Below are positions 47,276 through 55,494 of a stretch of 64,000 bases of DNA, piece by piece. Source of the DNA: Paenibacillus protaetiae (GTDB lineage Bacteria; Bacillota; Bacilli; Paenibacillales; Paenibacillaceae). The stretch covers positions 3,045,001 to 3,109,000 of the forward strand of contig NZ_CP035492.1 in the NCBI RefSeq assembly GCF_004135365.1. The letters run 5' to 3'. The number at the start of each line of letters is the position of its first letter. Position 1 is the stretch's first letter. Position numbers and translations under genes: made by a program. Below the pieces are notes generated by a model. That model saw nothing but the letters and a program-made list of their open reading frames with translations, was not told the DNA's origin and ran no database searches.

Positions 47276-48589
47276 TTACTTCTTGACGCGTACGGACGCA
47301 AGTGTTGCATGGTCCTGAACGGCGACCGCTCTGCTTTTGGAGATGCCGATTCGCTGTGCGGTGTAAATGCCGGTATGCCCCGAGAACAAATAACTGACCA
47401 AGCAGCCCAAAAACAGGTACACGGCGCCGTCAGCGCCAAACAATTCGATCCCCATAATAAAACAAGCAATCGGCGTATTGGTGGCGCCACTAAAGACGGA
47501 AATAAAGCCTACTGCCGCCAGGAAGGCGGCCGGCAAGGAGAACAGATGGGCCAGCGCGCTTCCAAGCGCCGAACCGATGACGAATAAAGGCGTCACTTCG
47601 CCGCCTTGAAAACCCGCTCCCAGCGTCACCGACGTAAAGACCGTCTTAAGCAGAAAATCATAGCCGTGAACGGTTCCGTCGAACGATTGCTGAATAAGCG
47701 GAATGCTTAAACCAAGATATTCCCTTGTGCCAAACAGGTACACCATACCGATTATCAGCAAGCCGCCGGCAAAGCTTTTGGCGACCGGATTTTTGATCAG
47801 TTTCGTGAACCATGCTTTGAGCTGGCGAGTCAGCTCGCTGAAAAGCAGCGCAGTCAAGCCAAACATCATGGAGGCTAACAGCACCTTGAGCAGCAGCGGC
47901 ATACTGAAGCCGGGCACTGCCCCCATCTGATAACGCAAATGGTGAATGCCCCAAGCCGCTGTCATTTTGTCGCCTACAAAACTTGCGATAAAACAAGGGA
48001 TCAGCGCTTCATACCGGATAACGCCGATCACCAGCACTTCAAGCCCAAACACCGCACCCGCAAGCGGCGTGCCGAACACCGAGCCGAACCCGCTGCTGAC
48101 CCCGCACATTAATAATATTTTGCGGTCGATCGCGTTAATCCGCAACATTTTGCCGATCCATTCGGATAAGCTCCCGCCCATTTGGACCGCTGTGCCTTCA
48201 CGCCCTGCAGATCCGCCGAACAAATGTGTAATAATCGTCCCCGCAAGCACGAGAGGCGCCATACGGAGCGGAACACTCCCGCCGCCTTCATGGATTTGCT
48301 CCAGTATAAGGTTATTACCTTTGGACGCGTCTTTGCCAAACTTCCAATAAACGAAGCTGACCAGCGCACCGCCGGCAGGCAGCAGCCACAGCAGCCATGC
48401 ATGGGATACTCGCGCATCTGTCGCCCAGTCCAGGCTCGCCAGAAACAAGGCGGATGCCGAGCCGGTAAATACGCCGGCAAGCCCGCCCAATACGAGCCAT
48501 TTGATGACAAAACCAGCCATTCCGATATGCGTCCACTTCGCGGCATAACTTCTGTACTTCTCAGACTGGTTTTTAAAAAATGCAGTCAA
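47276..48589 (-). CDS. CLC-type fluoride/proton antiporter
   Basis: It is a 437-residue CLC channel-family protein. The selectivity and gate regions read GGSAGREGTAVQMG (gating Glu about 131; Thr where chloride CLCs have Pro, as in the CLC-F clade), GVSSGFGSVFGTPLAGAVFGLE and GGEVTPLFVIG. CLC-F proteins export fluoride. The fluoride riboswitch directly upstream supports this strongly. TTG 48589 has AAGGGGAG 7 nt upstream. Confidence 0.93.
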   Translation of the reverse strand: MTAFFKNQSEKYRSYAAKWTHIGMAGFVIKWLVLGGLAGVFTGSASALFLASLDWATDARVSHAWLLWLLPAGGALVSFVYWKFGKDASKGNNLILEQIHEGGGSVPLRMAPLVLAGTIITHLFGGSAGREGTAVQMGGSLSEWIGKMLRINAIDRKILLMCGVSSGFGSVFGTPLAGAVFGLEVLVIGVIRYEALIPCFIASFVGDKMTAAWGIHHLRYQMGAVPGFSMPLLLKVLLASMMFGLTALLFSELTRQLKAWFTKLIKNPVAKSFAGGLLIIGMVYLFGTREYLGLSIPLIQQSFDGTVHGYDFLLKTVFTSVTLGAGFQGGEVTPLFVIGSALGSALAHLFSLPAAFLAAVGFISVFSGATNTPIACFIMGIELFGADGAVYLFLGCLVSYLFSGHTGIYTAQRIGISKSRAVAVQDHATLASVRVKK

Positions 48590-48611
48590 AATCCGTCTCC
48601 CCTTCCTATTT

Positions 48612-48705
48612 ATACAAAAAAATAAAAAAAATCCTACCAGCTCAAATAAACTGGTAGGAGTCATTAGCACAAAGGCGGTTAACGGCGAACTCCATCGCCT
48701 GTTCA
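48612..48705 (-). promoter_or_regulatory. Fluoride (crcB) riboswitch with expression-platform terminator
   Basis: Minus-strand conserved aptamer: GGCGATGGAGTTCGCC, AACCGCC, then GCTAATGACTCCTACC. The last block overlaps the 5' arm of the terminator CCTACCAG-loop-CTGGTAGG followed by a long T-rich run. Fluoride binding would stabilise the aptamer and prevent the terminator, switching on the CLC-F gene. Confidence 0.95.
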
Positions 48706-48764
48706 ATTGTTAGACAAAGTATAGCCTTCTTGCCTTTCTTTGTCAATATCAGCCGGCAAGCCGA

Positions 48765-49853
48765 TTAAGGCGAAGCCGCGGAAGCCGCTTCCTTCTTTGT
48801 CCGCGGCATGATGCGTTTGAACAGCAGCCGCAGCAGCGGCGGAACGGCAAAATAAATAAACCAGGTGCGGAAGATTTGGTAGCAGCTGACGATGGCGACA
48901 TCGGCGTTAATTTCCTTCGCCATAATGCCCATCTGATCCATGCCGCCCGGCGCCATACTTAGAAAAGCAGTCGAGGACGAGACGCCGTGCATCTTGGTCA
49001 GCAATACGCTCAGGCCAATGGATCCCGCAATGAGCACAAGCCCGCTAAGGAATGAGAAAAGCATAAATTTCAGCTTCAGATTGCCGGGACGGAGCAGCAG
49101 GCCGACATAAGTGCCGATCATAAGCTGCGCCGCATCCAGCAGGCCGGCTGGTAGCGCAGGACCGTGTACACCGGACAAATGCAATATGGCTGTCGAGATC
49201 ATCGGCCCAAGCAAATAAGCCGACGGGAAACGGATTTTGGCCGCAAACCAGGCGGCTGCGACACACACTGCTGCAAACAGCAGCACATTCGGGAACAAGT
49301 CCCCCCATGCCGCCTGCGAACCGGAAGCGGCTGCTTCAATCGCCGAATGCGAATTGCCGAACAGCGGGCTAAACACCAGCAGCGGCACACAAAAAATGAT
49401 CATCAGCAGCCGCGACACTTGCAGGAAAGTCATGACCGTCAGGTCAATGCCTTTCGTTTCCTCGGCTAATATAATCATTTGCGACAAGCCGCCGGGGATG
49501 CTCCCCATAATGATGGTCGGCAGCGGCTGTCCGGTCAGCTTAGAGACGCAGAAGCCAATCAAGCCGCTGAATATAAGCAGCAGCGCCGTCATGAGAAACA
49601 TGGATGGCAGCTGATGGCCCATTTCGGCAAGCGTGCTTTGCGTAAACGTCAGCCCGATGGAATACCCGATCATGATCATTGCAATATTGCGTACAAAACC
49701 TGGCCATAGCGGTTTGGATACTTTCCGCAGCGCTCTCGCGCCAATAAGGGTAAATACCATCGGCCCCAGCAGCCATGGCAGAGGAGCATGAATGAGCGAG
49801 AAAACCGCTCCCCCTGCCAAAGAAACGGCCAGAGTGATGAGAAACCGGATCAC
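48765..49853 (-). CDS. AbrB-family (COG3180) membrane transporter
   Basis: The 362-residue protein has about ten helices in two repeated halves, each with a GPM/PGG signature. The first shows APLPWLLGPMVFTLIGA and MGSIPGGLSQM; the second shows SAYLLGPMISTAILH and LSMAPGGMDQMGIMA. This matches the family annotated as AbrB or putative ammonia monooxygenase. The substrate is unknown. It overlaps the metallo-beta-lactamase gene by 4 bp and shares its TetR-type promoter. Confidence 0.87.
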   Translation of the reverse strand: MIRFLITLAVSLAGGAVFSLIHAPLPWLLGPMVFTLIGARALRKVSKPLWPGFVRNIAMIMIGYSIGLTFTQSTLAEMGHQLPSMFLMTALLLIFSGLIGFCVSKLTGQPLPTIIMGSIPGGLSQMIILAEETKGIDLTVMTFLQVSRLLMIIFCVPLLVFSPLFGNSHSAIEAAASGSQAAWGDLFPNVLLFAAVCVAAAWFAAKIRFPSAYLLGPMISTAILHLSGVHGPALPAGLLDAAQLMIGTYVGLLLRPGNLKLKFMLFSFLSGLVLIAGSIGLSVLLTKMHGVSSSTAFLSMAPGGMDQMGIMAKEINADVAIVSCYQIFRTWFIYFAVPPLLRLLFKRIMPRTKKEAASAASP

Positions 49854-50620
49854 GACAGTTCAGCCAGCTCGTTGATTTGACGTTTAACGTCCTTTTGAAT
49901 CCATCCGCCATGATAGCAGATCACATGTTCAATATCGAAGTTTTTGAATTTTTTCAGCGATTGCAGCGCTTGATCCCAGTTTGGCGTAAACGGAGGGTTC
50001 GGCCCAATCATTTGGCCATCCTCATTCGCGATCGTCGCATCGCCGGTAATAAGCGTTTTGCTTGGCGCATGGTACAGGCTGATATGGCCCGGCGTATGGC
50101 CTGGCGTATGAATAACCGTCAAGCCGCCCGCAATTGGCAATATTTCGCCGTCCGCAACAGTGCGGTTCACGTTCTCGCGGTTTGGCTGAAGGAAGGTTTG
50201 CACATAAGCATTGCGGATATCCTCCGGAAGCTGCTGGAGCATGCCGTCAAGCCGCTCGCGCGACATTTTGAACATCGGCTCCGTGCCGTCAATCGCCCCT
50301 TTATCATCCGGATGGGCATACACCGGCAGGTCTGCGCCTTCAGCAGCCAGAAATTGCGGAAAACCGCCGATATGGTCAACATCCTGATGTGTAAAAATAA
50401 TCGACTGCAGCGTCTTGCCGTCAAGGCCGGCCTGTTTCGCCTGCTCATATATCGCTGCAGCGCTGCCCGGCATACCTGTATCAATCAGCGTCCAGCTTTC
50501 TTTATCGTACACAATGGTCGGGTGAATCGTCGATTGACCCAATTGTAAGTCCAGCATGATAATGCCTTCTGCGATTTTATGCATCGTTGTTGCGCCATGT
50601 GTCCCGGCCTTATGCGGCAA
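49850..50620 (-). CDS. Metallo-beta-lactamase-fold hydrolase
   Basis: The 256-residue protein has the MBL metal motif THQDVDHIGG (the first His of the usual HxHxDH is followed by Gln), HTPGHTPGH with a metal His, and GDATIANEDG with the bridging Asp. It is probably a glyoxalase-II-like or lactonase-like hydrolase; substrate unknown. The start is uncertain: TTG 50620 (SD AAGGAGG, 15 nt) or ATG 50584 without SD. One missing C in the CCC at 50629-50631 would place a TTG ideally behind the SD. Confidence 0.82.
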   Translation of the reverse strand: MPHKAGTHGATTMHKIAEGIIMLDLQLGQSTIHPTIVYDKESWTLIDTGMPGSAAAIYEQAKQAGLDGKTLQSIIFTHQDVDHIGGFPQFLAAEGADLPVYAHPDDKGAIDGTEPMFKMSRERLDGMLQQLPEDIRNAYVQTFLQPNRENVNRTVADGEILPIAGGLTVIHTPGHTPGHISLYHAPSKTLITGDATIANEDGQMIGPNPPFTPNWDQALQSLKKFKNFDIEHVICYHGGWIQKDVKRQINELAELS

Positions 50621-50674
50621 CAGGGCAAATGGCTACCTCCTTTAAGGGATGAATAGTTTAAAACCTGCGAGTTC

Positions 50675-50704
50675 ATTATAGAACTGATCGGTTTTCAGTG
50701 TCAA
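50675..50704 (-). promoter_or_regulatory. Promoter with palindromic operator (MBL-AbrB operon)
   Basis: Minus strand TTGACA (50699-50704), 18-nt spacer, perfect TATAAT (50675-50680). Inside the spacer is an inverted repeat ACTGA-7 nt-TCAGT (50683-50699), a likely site for the divergently encoded TetR protein. Confidence 0.8.
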
Positions 50705-50758
50705 TGCATGTCGTTGACGCCCCCGAGTCTCATGTCAGAATAGGGGAAGGTGATCGAT

Positions 50759-51652
50759 ATGGAAGATGCGAAAAAAACAAAAATATTGGACACGGCGATT
50801 TGCCTTTTCCGCGAAAAAGGCTACAGCGCTGCATCCATGCAGGATATCGCTGAAGCATGCGGAATGGCAAAGGCCAGTATCTACAAGTTTTTTTCTTCAA
50901 AAGAAGAGCTGTTTACAGCCGCCTTTGTCGCCTGCCACCAGACCATGCTGGAGCATGCCGTCCGGCTCGATGACGAAGGGACGCTGCTGAACTTGACTCC
51001 TAAACAAAAACTGCAGCGGAAAATTGAGTTCCAATTGCAGTACACAGTGGACAACCACCTGTTTATGATTGACTTCAAAGAACTCCCTATCGCCACAAAT
51101 GAGCATTTTATCGCTGCTTGGAAGCGCAAAAAAGCTGCCCTGCAGGCATGGCGCCGGGAACTGATTCTCGAAGCGTACGGCGAAAGGATCGAGCCATATA
51201 TTTGGGATGTCGTAACGTTATTCCGCGGCATTCTGCTTGAGTATTTGTCATACGTCAAGCAGCGGGTTATCGCGCTGCCGATGTCGGAGCTTGCTGCTTT
51301 TATTGTTGGCCGCCTGGACGCGTTAACCGATGATTTTATCCGGACAGCGCCTGCCCCGGTCATTGACAGCAGCAATGCGCATTTCAATTACTTGAATCCG
51401 AGCAGTGCTCCTGCCCGCCAGGCTACGATAAGCCAACTGATTGCGCTGCTCGACGACGATATCCGCAAGTTGTCCAAACCGGAGCAGACCCGCGAAGAGC
51501 TGCTGAACGTATCTGCAAAGCTTGGCCAGGAATGTGCCCGCTTAACCCGCGATACTACGCTGATTCGGGTACTCGCCTCTTATTTGAACGCCGTGCCGGA
51601 TCTGCGGCCGCATATTCGCCAGCTTCATTATTTGTTATCCGACCATTCTTAA
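50759..51652 (+). CDS. TetR/AcrR family transcriptional regulator
   Basis: The 297-residue protein has the TetR HTH at residues 5-55 ([43 protein letters not shown] in outline). Its ligand domain is longer than the typical 190-200-residue TetR. It is divergent from the metallo-beta-lactamase operon and probably represses it. ATG 50759 has AAGGTG 6 nt upstream; a GTG three codons earlier overlaps the SD. Confidence 0.9.
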   Translation: MEDAKKTKILDTAICLFREKGYSAASMQDIAEACGMAKASIYKFFSSKEELFTAAFVACHQTMLEHAVRLDDEGTLLNLTPKQKLQRKIEFQLQYTVDNHLFMIDFKELPIATNEHFIAAWKRKKAALQAWRRELILEAYGERIEPYIWDVVTLFRGILLEYLSYVKQRVIALPMSELAAFIVGRLDALTDDFIRTAPAPVIDSSNAHFNYLNPSSAPARQATISQLIALLDDDIRKLSKPEQTREELLNVSAKLGQECARLTRDTTLIRVLASYLNAVPDLRPHIRQLHYLLSDHS

Positions 51653-51792
51653 TACGGATGGTCTGTTCTGTAACGCACAACCAGGCTGATGCCGGGTTGT
51701 GCGTTTTTTGGTATGAGCGGCCGGGACGCGGCGCTTTGCGGTTGTCCAGCAGGCAGCTGACAAACAGCCAGAAGGCGGCAAGCTGGTTTTCG

Positions 51793-51822
51793 TTGACACT
51801 GAGAATCGTTATCAACTATAAT
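51793..51822 (+). promoter_or_regulatory. Promoter with Fur box in the spacer
   Basis: TTGACA (51793-51798), 18 nt, TATAAT (51817-51822). The 15-mer TGAGAATCGTTATCA (51800-51814) matches the Fur consensus TGATAATNATTATCA at 12 of the 14 fixed positions. Fur binding would block polymerase. Confidence 0.88.
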
Positions 51823-51873
51823 AAAGCCAGCAAACCAATACGGAAAGACGATTGGGAAAGAAGGTTCGGGAAT

Positions 51874-52920
51874 ATGAGCGAGCAGCTGGAATTATATGAT
51901 GTGACGATTATCGGCGGCGGACCCGCCGGCATGTATACGGCTTTTTACAGCGGAATGCGCGATTTGAAGACGAAAATTATTGAAGCCCGCGAAGAACTGG
52001 GCGGACGTGTGCTGATCTATCCGGAGAAGATGATTTGGGATGTCGGCGGCCTTACGCCAACGCTCGGCAAAAAGCTCATAGAGCAGATGGTGCAGCAGGC
52101 CAAAACGTTCGACCCGACCATCGTGCTGGGCCAGCATATTACCGGGCTGGAACGCCAAGCCGACGGCACCATAATTCTGACTGCGGCAACAGGCGAACGC
52201 CATTGGACGAAGACGGTTGTTCTCGCAATCGGTTACGGCATTCTGGAGCTGGCGAAGCTGGAGATTGAAGGGGCGGACCGGTTCGAAGTGACGAATCTTC
52301 ATTATACCGTGCAGGAGCTTGAAGTGTTCCGGGGCAAAAGAGTGCTCATCTCCGGCGGCGGAGACTCCGCGGTCGATTGGGCAAATGCGCTCGTGCCGAT
52401 CGCATCCAGCCTGACCGTCGTGCATCGCCGCGACCAATTCGGCGGCCATGAACGCAATGTCGCGAATATGAAGGCATCTTCGGCCCAAGTGCTGACGCCG
52501 TACAAAGTGGATTCGCTGCACAGCTCCAACGGTTTGGACATTGACCGGGTTACCATTTCGCATACCGAAACGGGAGAAACCCGTCAGATCGAAGTGGATG
52601 CGGTCATTGTAAACCACGGGCTGCGGTACAATTTTGGCCCGGTGCGGGAATGGGGCCTTGATATGGGCGATTGGCATGTGCATGTGAACAGCAAAATGGA
52701 GACGAATATTCCGGGTGTATTCGCGGCGGGCGACTTTGTGAAGCATGACAGCAAGGTGCATCTCATTGCCGGCACGTTCACTGACGCGGTTAACGCGCTC
52801 AACAGCGCCAAGGTGTATCTGGAGCCTGAAGCCGATCCCGTGGCGTATGTATCCTCGCACAATGCGAAATTTAAAGAAAAAAATAAAGCGCTGGGCGTCG
52901 TGGAAGAAGAAGTGCACTAA
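51874..52920 (+). CDS. Ferredoxin--NADP reductase type 2 / thioredoxin-reductase-like flavoprotein
   Basis: The 348-residue protein has an FAD site ([18 protein letters not shown]), an NAD(P) site ([17 protein letters not shown]) and the C-terminal FAD contact ([20 protein letters not shown]). No redox-active CxxC is present, which separates it from true thioredoxin reductases and fits the YumC/YcgT ferredoxin(flavodoxin)-NADP reductases. Fur control suggests a role in iron metabolism, perhaps reductive iron release from siderophores. ATG 51874 has AAGAAGG 9 nt upstream. Confidence 0.9.
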   Translation: MSEQLELYDVTIIGGGPAGMYTAFYSGMRDLKTKIIEAREELGGRVLIYPEKMIWDVGGLTPTLGKKLIEQMVQQAKTFDPTIVLGQHITGLERQADGTIILTAATGERHWTKTVVLAIGYGILELAKLEIEGADRFEVTNLHYTVQELEVFRGKRVLISGGGDSAVDWANALVPIASSLTVVHRRDQFGGHERNVANMKASSAQVLTPYKVDSLHSSNGLDIDRVTISHTETGETRQIEVDAVIVNHGLRYNFGPVREWGLDMGDWHVHVNSKMETNIPGVFAAGDFVKHDSKVHLIAGTFTDAVNALNSAKVYLEPEADPVAYVSSHNAKFKEKNKALGVVEEEVH

Positions 52921-52942
52921 TCGAGTGCGGATACGATGCTTG

Positions 52943-52989
52943 AAAGCCCGGTCCCTCCGCTTCAATAGCGGGAGAGCCGGGCTTTTTTT
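52943..52989 (+). terminator. Terminator of the flavoprotein gene
   Basis: AAAGCCCGG, inner CCTCCGC/GCGGGA, CCGGGCTTTTTTT. Confidence 0.94.
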
Positions 52990-53198
52990 GAATCGGCAGA
53001 TATGGAGCTTCCATCCCCGGACAAGCTGATTGTAAGCGGAAACAAGAGTAGAATGCGAGCAAGACAGTCATACGTGGAAAAACATCATCGAAAGCTTTTA
53101 TTTTTCGCATAAGATGGGCTTGGAACGTTTTTTTTCGCCCTCCAACCGTTTTGACAAGCTTTTTCGCCGTATGATAATTTATTTGTATAGCCGTTTAA

Positions 53199-53275
53199 CG
53201 GGACGTGGCTCAGCTTGGTAGAGCGCTTGCTTCGGGAGCAAGAGGTCGCAGGTTCAAATCCTGTCGTCCCGACCA
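53199..53275 (+). tRNA. tRNA-Pro (anticodon CGG)
   Basis: 77-nt cloverleaf: acceptor CGGGACG/CGTCCCG, anticodon stem CTTGC/GCAAG with loop TTCGGGA (CGG, reads CCG), T-loop TTCAAAT, encoded CCA. Confidence 0.96.
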
Positions 53276-53289
53276 TACCTAACAACAAT

Positions 53290-53317
53290 CTGCAGTCTTT
53301 GGACTGCAGTTTTTTTA
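53290..53317 (+). terminator. tRNA-Pro terminator
   Basis: CTGCAGTC-TTTG-GACTGCAG followed by T-run. Confidence 0.94.
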
Positions 53318-53326
53318 TTTTTTCAC

Positions 53327-53500
53327 TCAAAATGTATTAACCATATAATTGGGATCCGTCAATTCCCTCTGAAATAACTCGACTTCCTTAAAACCAAACA
53401 ACTGCGTTAAAAACGTTGCTGCAGTATTTCCCTCCGTCCCTTTATCCGATCTTGAAACGTTTGCTTAGATACACCAACTTTCTCGGCGTGTTAAGACCAT
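53327..53500 (-). pseudogene. Possible degraded helix-turn-helix gene fragment
   Basis: Minus strand encodes HAEKVGVSKQTFQDRIKG, similar to a Cro/C1-type HTH. After one added G in GGG it continues TEGNTAATFLTQLFGFKEVE...PNYMVNTF to a stop. A stop codon lies just before the first segment and no start is seen. It marks the edge of an AT-rich island next to tRNA-Pro. It could be chance; a protein search would settle it. Confidence 0.35.
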
Positions 53501-53609
53501 GCAAGCGATAATTAATGATAAAAAATAAAACTTTAGTAATAGTGAGAGAAAAAGATTTTCAATACGTTATATAAAGTGTGCACGATTTTATGAAAAGAGG
53601 AGCGTCGTC

Positions 53610-54176
53610 TTGCTAACTAATGAAAATAACTTTATACAGAGATTAAAACAACAAAAAGAAGATGCATTGGATTTTATAGTAGATAGATATTTACCCTTAA
53701 TAAGGGGAGTGACTTATAAAGTTCTCTCCCCTCTCGAGGACGATGGATTAATAGATGAATGTATTAACGATATTTTGCTTTCAATATGGAACAATTCAAA
53801 AAAATTCCATGGAGGCTCTATTGACTTTAAAAAATGGATATGTGCTATCGCTAAGTATAAATCTATTGATTACTACAGAAAGAGTAATAAGAAAGTGGAA
53901 ATTATCAAAGATGTTATTGATTTGAACCATGAAAAATCAGCAGAAGATGAACTGATAATTATGGAAGAAAAAACAGAACTCATTAAATTAATCAATCTTT
54001 TAGAACCTATGGATAGAGATATTTTTATGATGAAGTTCTTTCTCGGTATTAAAACGGAGGACATATCTTTGAAACTCGGTTTAACCAACGCTTCGATTGA
54101 TAATCGAATTTACAGAGGGAAAAAGAAACTATATAACAAAGCAAAGAAGCATGGTTTGAGAGGTGGTGTATTATGA
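53610..54176 (+). CDS. ECF-like RNA polymerase sigma factor (AT-rich island)
   Basis: The 188-residue protein has sigma region 2 (DALDFIVDRYLPLIRGVTYK, KKWICAIAKYKSIDYYRK) and region 4 (LLEPMDRDIFMMKFFLGIKTEDISLKLGLT). TTG 53610 has GAGGAG 7 nt upstream. Base composition and AT-rich codon use differ sharply from neighbours, which suggests acquisition by transfer. It overlaps the next gene by 4 bp (ATGA), a sigma/anti-sigma pair. Confidence 0.9.
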   Translation: MLTNENNFIQRLKQQKEDALDFIVDRYLPLIRGVTYKVLSPLEDDGLIDECINDILLSIWNNSKKFHGGSIDFKKWICAIAKYKSIDYYRKSNKKVEIIKDVIDLNHEKSAEDELIIMEEKTELIKLINLLEPMDRDIFMMKFFLGIKTEDISLKLGLTNASIDNRIYRGKKKLYNKAKKHGLRGGVL

Positions 54177-55288
54177 AGGATATTTATGAATTATTACTTG
54201 AGATGGATATAGATGAGAATGAGTTTGAGGAAATGGAAGTATCTGAACTGTACAAAGCCAAAGTAAAAAGAACATTAAAAGAATCGATAAAGCAAAAGAA
54301 AAAAATAAAGGGATGGAAAATGAATATTGCTTTAGCTGTTATTTTAATCGGTTGCTCATTTACTGGATTCGTATTAACATCCCCTGCTTATGCTGACAGG
54401 GTTCCAGCTATATTAAATATTTTTAGATTTTTGGATAATGGAAGCACAGGCGGTCTTTATGAGGAGTACAAAAATTATTCCAACGAGATAAACTCGACAG
54501 AAGTAAGTAATGGCATTGAAATTACAATTAATGACGCAATTTATGATGGAGAAACAGTATCCATAGCATACTCCTTAGAAAGCAATCAGGATTTAGGTGA
54601 TGCCCCTTATTTATTTGGCTTATTAGATATTAAAGGGTCAGATGGTAGTGCGGGTAGTAATCGAATTTCTAAAGTTAATGAAAATAATTACGTAGGTTTA
54701 ATGACTACTACTGGTTTTCATCTGAAGGAAAAAGACAAGGTAAATATAAAATGGAATATACAGAGCATAACGATTCAGGACAGCAAAGAAAAAATAAAAG
54801 GAAAGTGGAATTTTGCTCTTGCGTTAAAAGCAACTGAAAGCCATACACAATTGGTTAACCGTAGTGCGGAGCATGATGGATTAATCGCAACGATAGATAA
54901 AATATCGGTCGCACCGATGTCCTTTATCGTTTATTACGAGCAAGTCGTTGACGAGAAGGTAAGAAGAAAATGGGATGGGGCAGATGTTGATCTAGAAGTT
55001 AAAGATGATTTAGGAAATCATTACTCAGGTAAAAGTAATGGAGGATCAGGCGATAGACAGGGCTATAGCATGAGTTGGAGTAAAACTTTCGAAAAATTAG
55101 ATCAACACGCAGCGAAGCTTATTATAACTCCACGGATCAGACTTTATAAAAACAAGTCTGGTAATCATGGCTCTTTAGAAATAACGAGAGAAGGGCTTGA
55201 ATCAAAAGAAATTCCTTTATCGAACAAATCAGACAAAAGTGAACAAGAATTTGTGTTAGATGACATTATTATTGACTTAAAGAATTAA
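54173..55288 (+). CDS. DUF4179-type anti-sigma/membrane regulator
   Basis: The 371-residue protein has an N-terminal cytoplasmic helix region (residues 1-48) likely to bind the sigma factor. One transmembrane helix (about 49-70) and a large extracytoplasmic beta-rich domain (GIEITINDAIYDGETVSIAYSLE) follow, as in DUF4179/DUF5643 proteins that partner ECF sigma factors. It is AT-rich like its partner. A weak stem ACGCAT/ATGCGT follows the stop. Confidence 0.85.
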   Translation: MKDIYELLLEMDIDENEFEEMEVSELYKAKVKRTLKESIKQKKKIKGWKMNIALAVILIGCSFTGFVLTSPAYADRVPAILNIFRFLDNGSTGGLYEEYKNYSNEINSTEVSNGIEITINDAIYDGETVSIAYSLESNQDLGDAPYLFGLLDIKGSDGSAGSNRISKVNENNYVGLMTTTGFHLKEKDKVNIKWNIQSITIQDSKEKIKGKWNFALALKATESHTQLVNRSAEHDGLIATIDKISVAPMSFIVYYEQVVDEKVRRKWDGADVDLEVKDDLGNHYSGKSNGGSGDRQGYSMSWSKTFEKLDQHAAKLIITPRIRLYKNKSGNHGSLEITREGLESKEIPLSNKSDKSEQEFVLDDIIIDLKN

Positions 55289-55333
55289 CGCATCGGTTAT
55301 GCGTATTTAGTACGGTAGGGTAAGGCGCCAAAT

Positions 55334-55405
55334 TCAAAAATGCGGCAGTATGACGATGGGGAGAGTCAGGCCTATGACGTTTAAAAATACAGCGTATTTT
55401 TTCAT
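55334..55405 (-). CDS. 23-residue hydrophobic small ORF with strong SD
   Basis: The peptide begins MKKYAVFLNV and ends IVILPHF: two lysines then an almost wholly hydrophobic stretch. SD AGAAGGAGG lies 4 nt before the ATG and a promoter lies 50 bp upstream. Inverted repeats AAAAATACAG (55429-55438 on the minus strand) and CTGTATTTTT (55383-55392) enclose SD and start codon. Size and layout recall short hydrophobic signalling peptides or type I toxins. No homologue is recognised; it could also be a leader peptide. Confidence 0.5.
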   Translation of the reverse strand: MKKYAVFLNVIGLTLPIVILPHF

Positions 55406-55454
55406 GGTTCCTCCTTCTCCCGGCTTCCCTGTATTTTTATTTTATTCGGCTTAT

Positions 55455-55483
55455 ATTATACCATTAAATGGAATATGTTTGAA
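55455..55483 (-). promoter_or_regulatory. Promoter of the 23-residue small ORF
   Basis: Minus strand TTCAAA (55478-55483), 17-nt spacer, perfect TATAAT (55455-55460). It lies just after the AEC transporter stop and points to the small ORF. Confidence 0.7.
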
Positions 55484-55494
55484 CGCTCCGCTCT

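Noticed and set aside
53085-53330. Minus-strand open frame reading GTTGFEPATSCSRSKRS
   Set aside because: It is the antisense of tRNA-Pro. This peptide pattern is a well-known artefact of tRNA sequence in databases.
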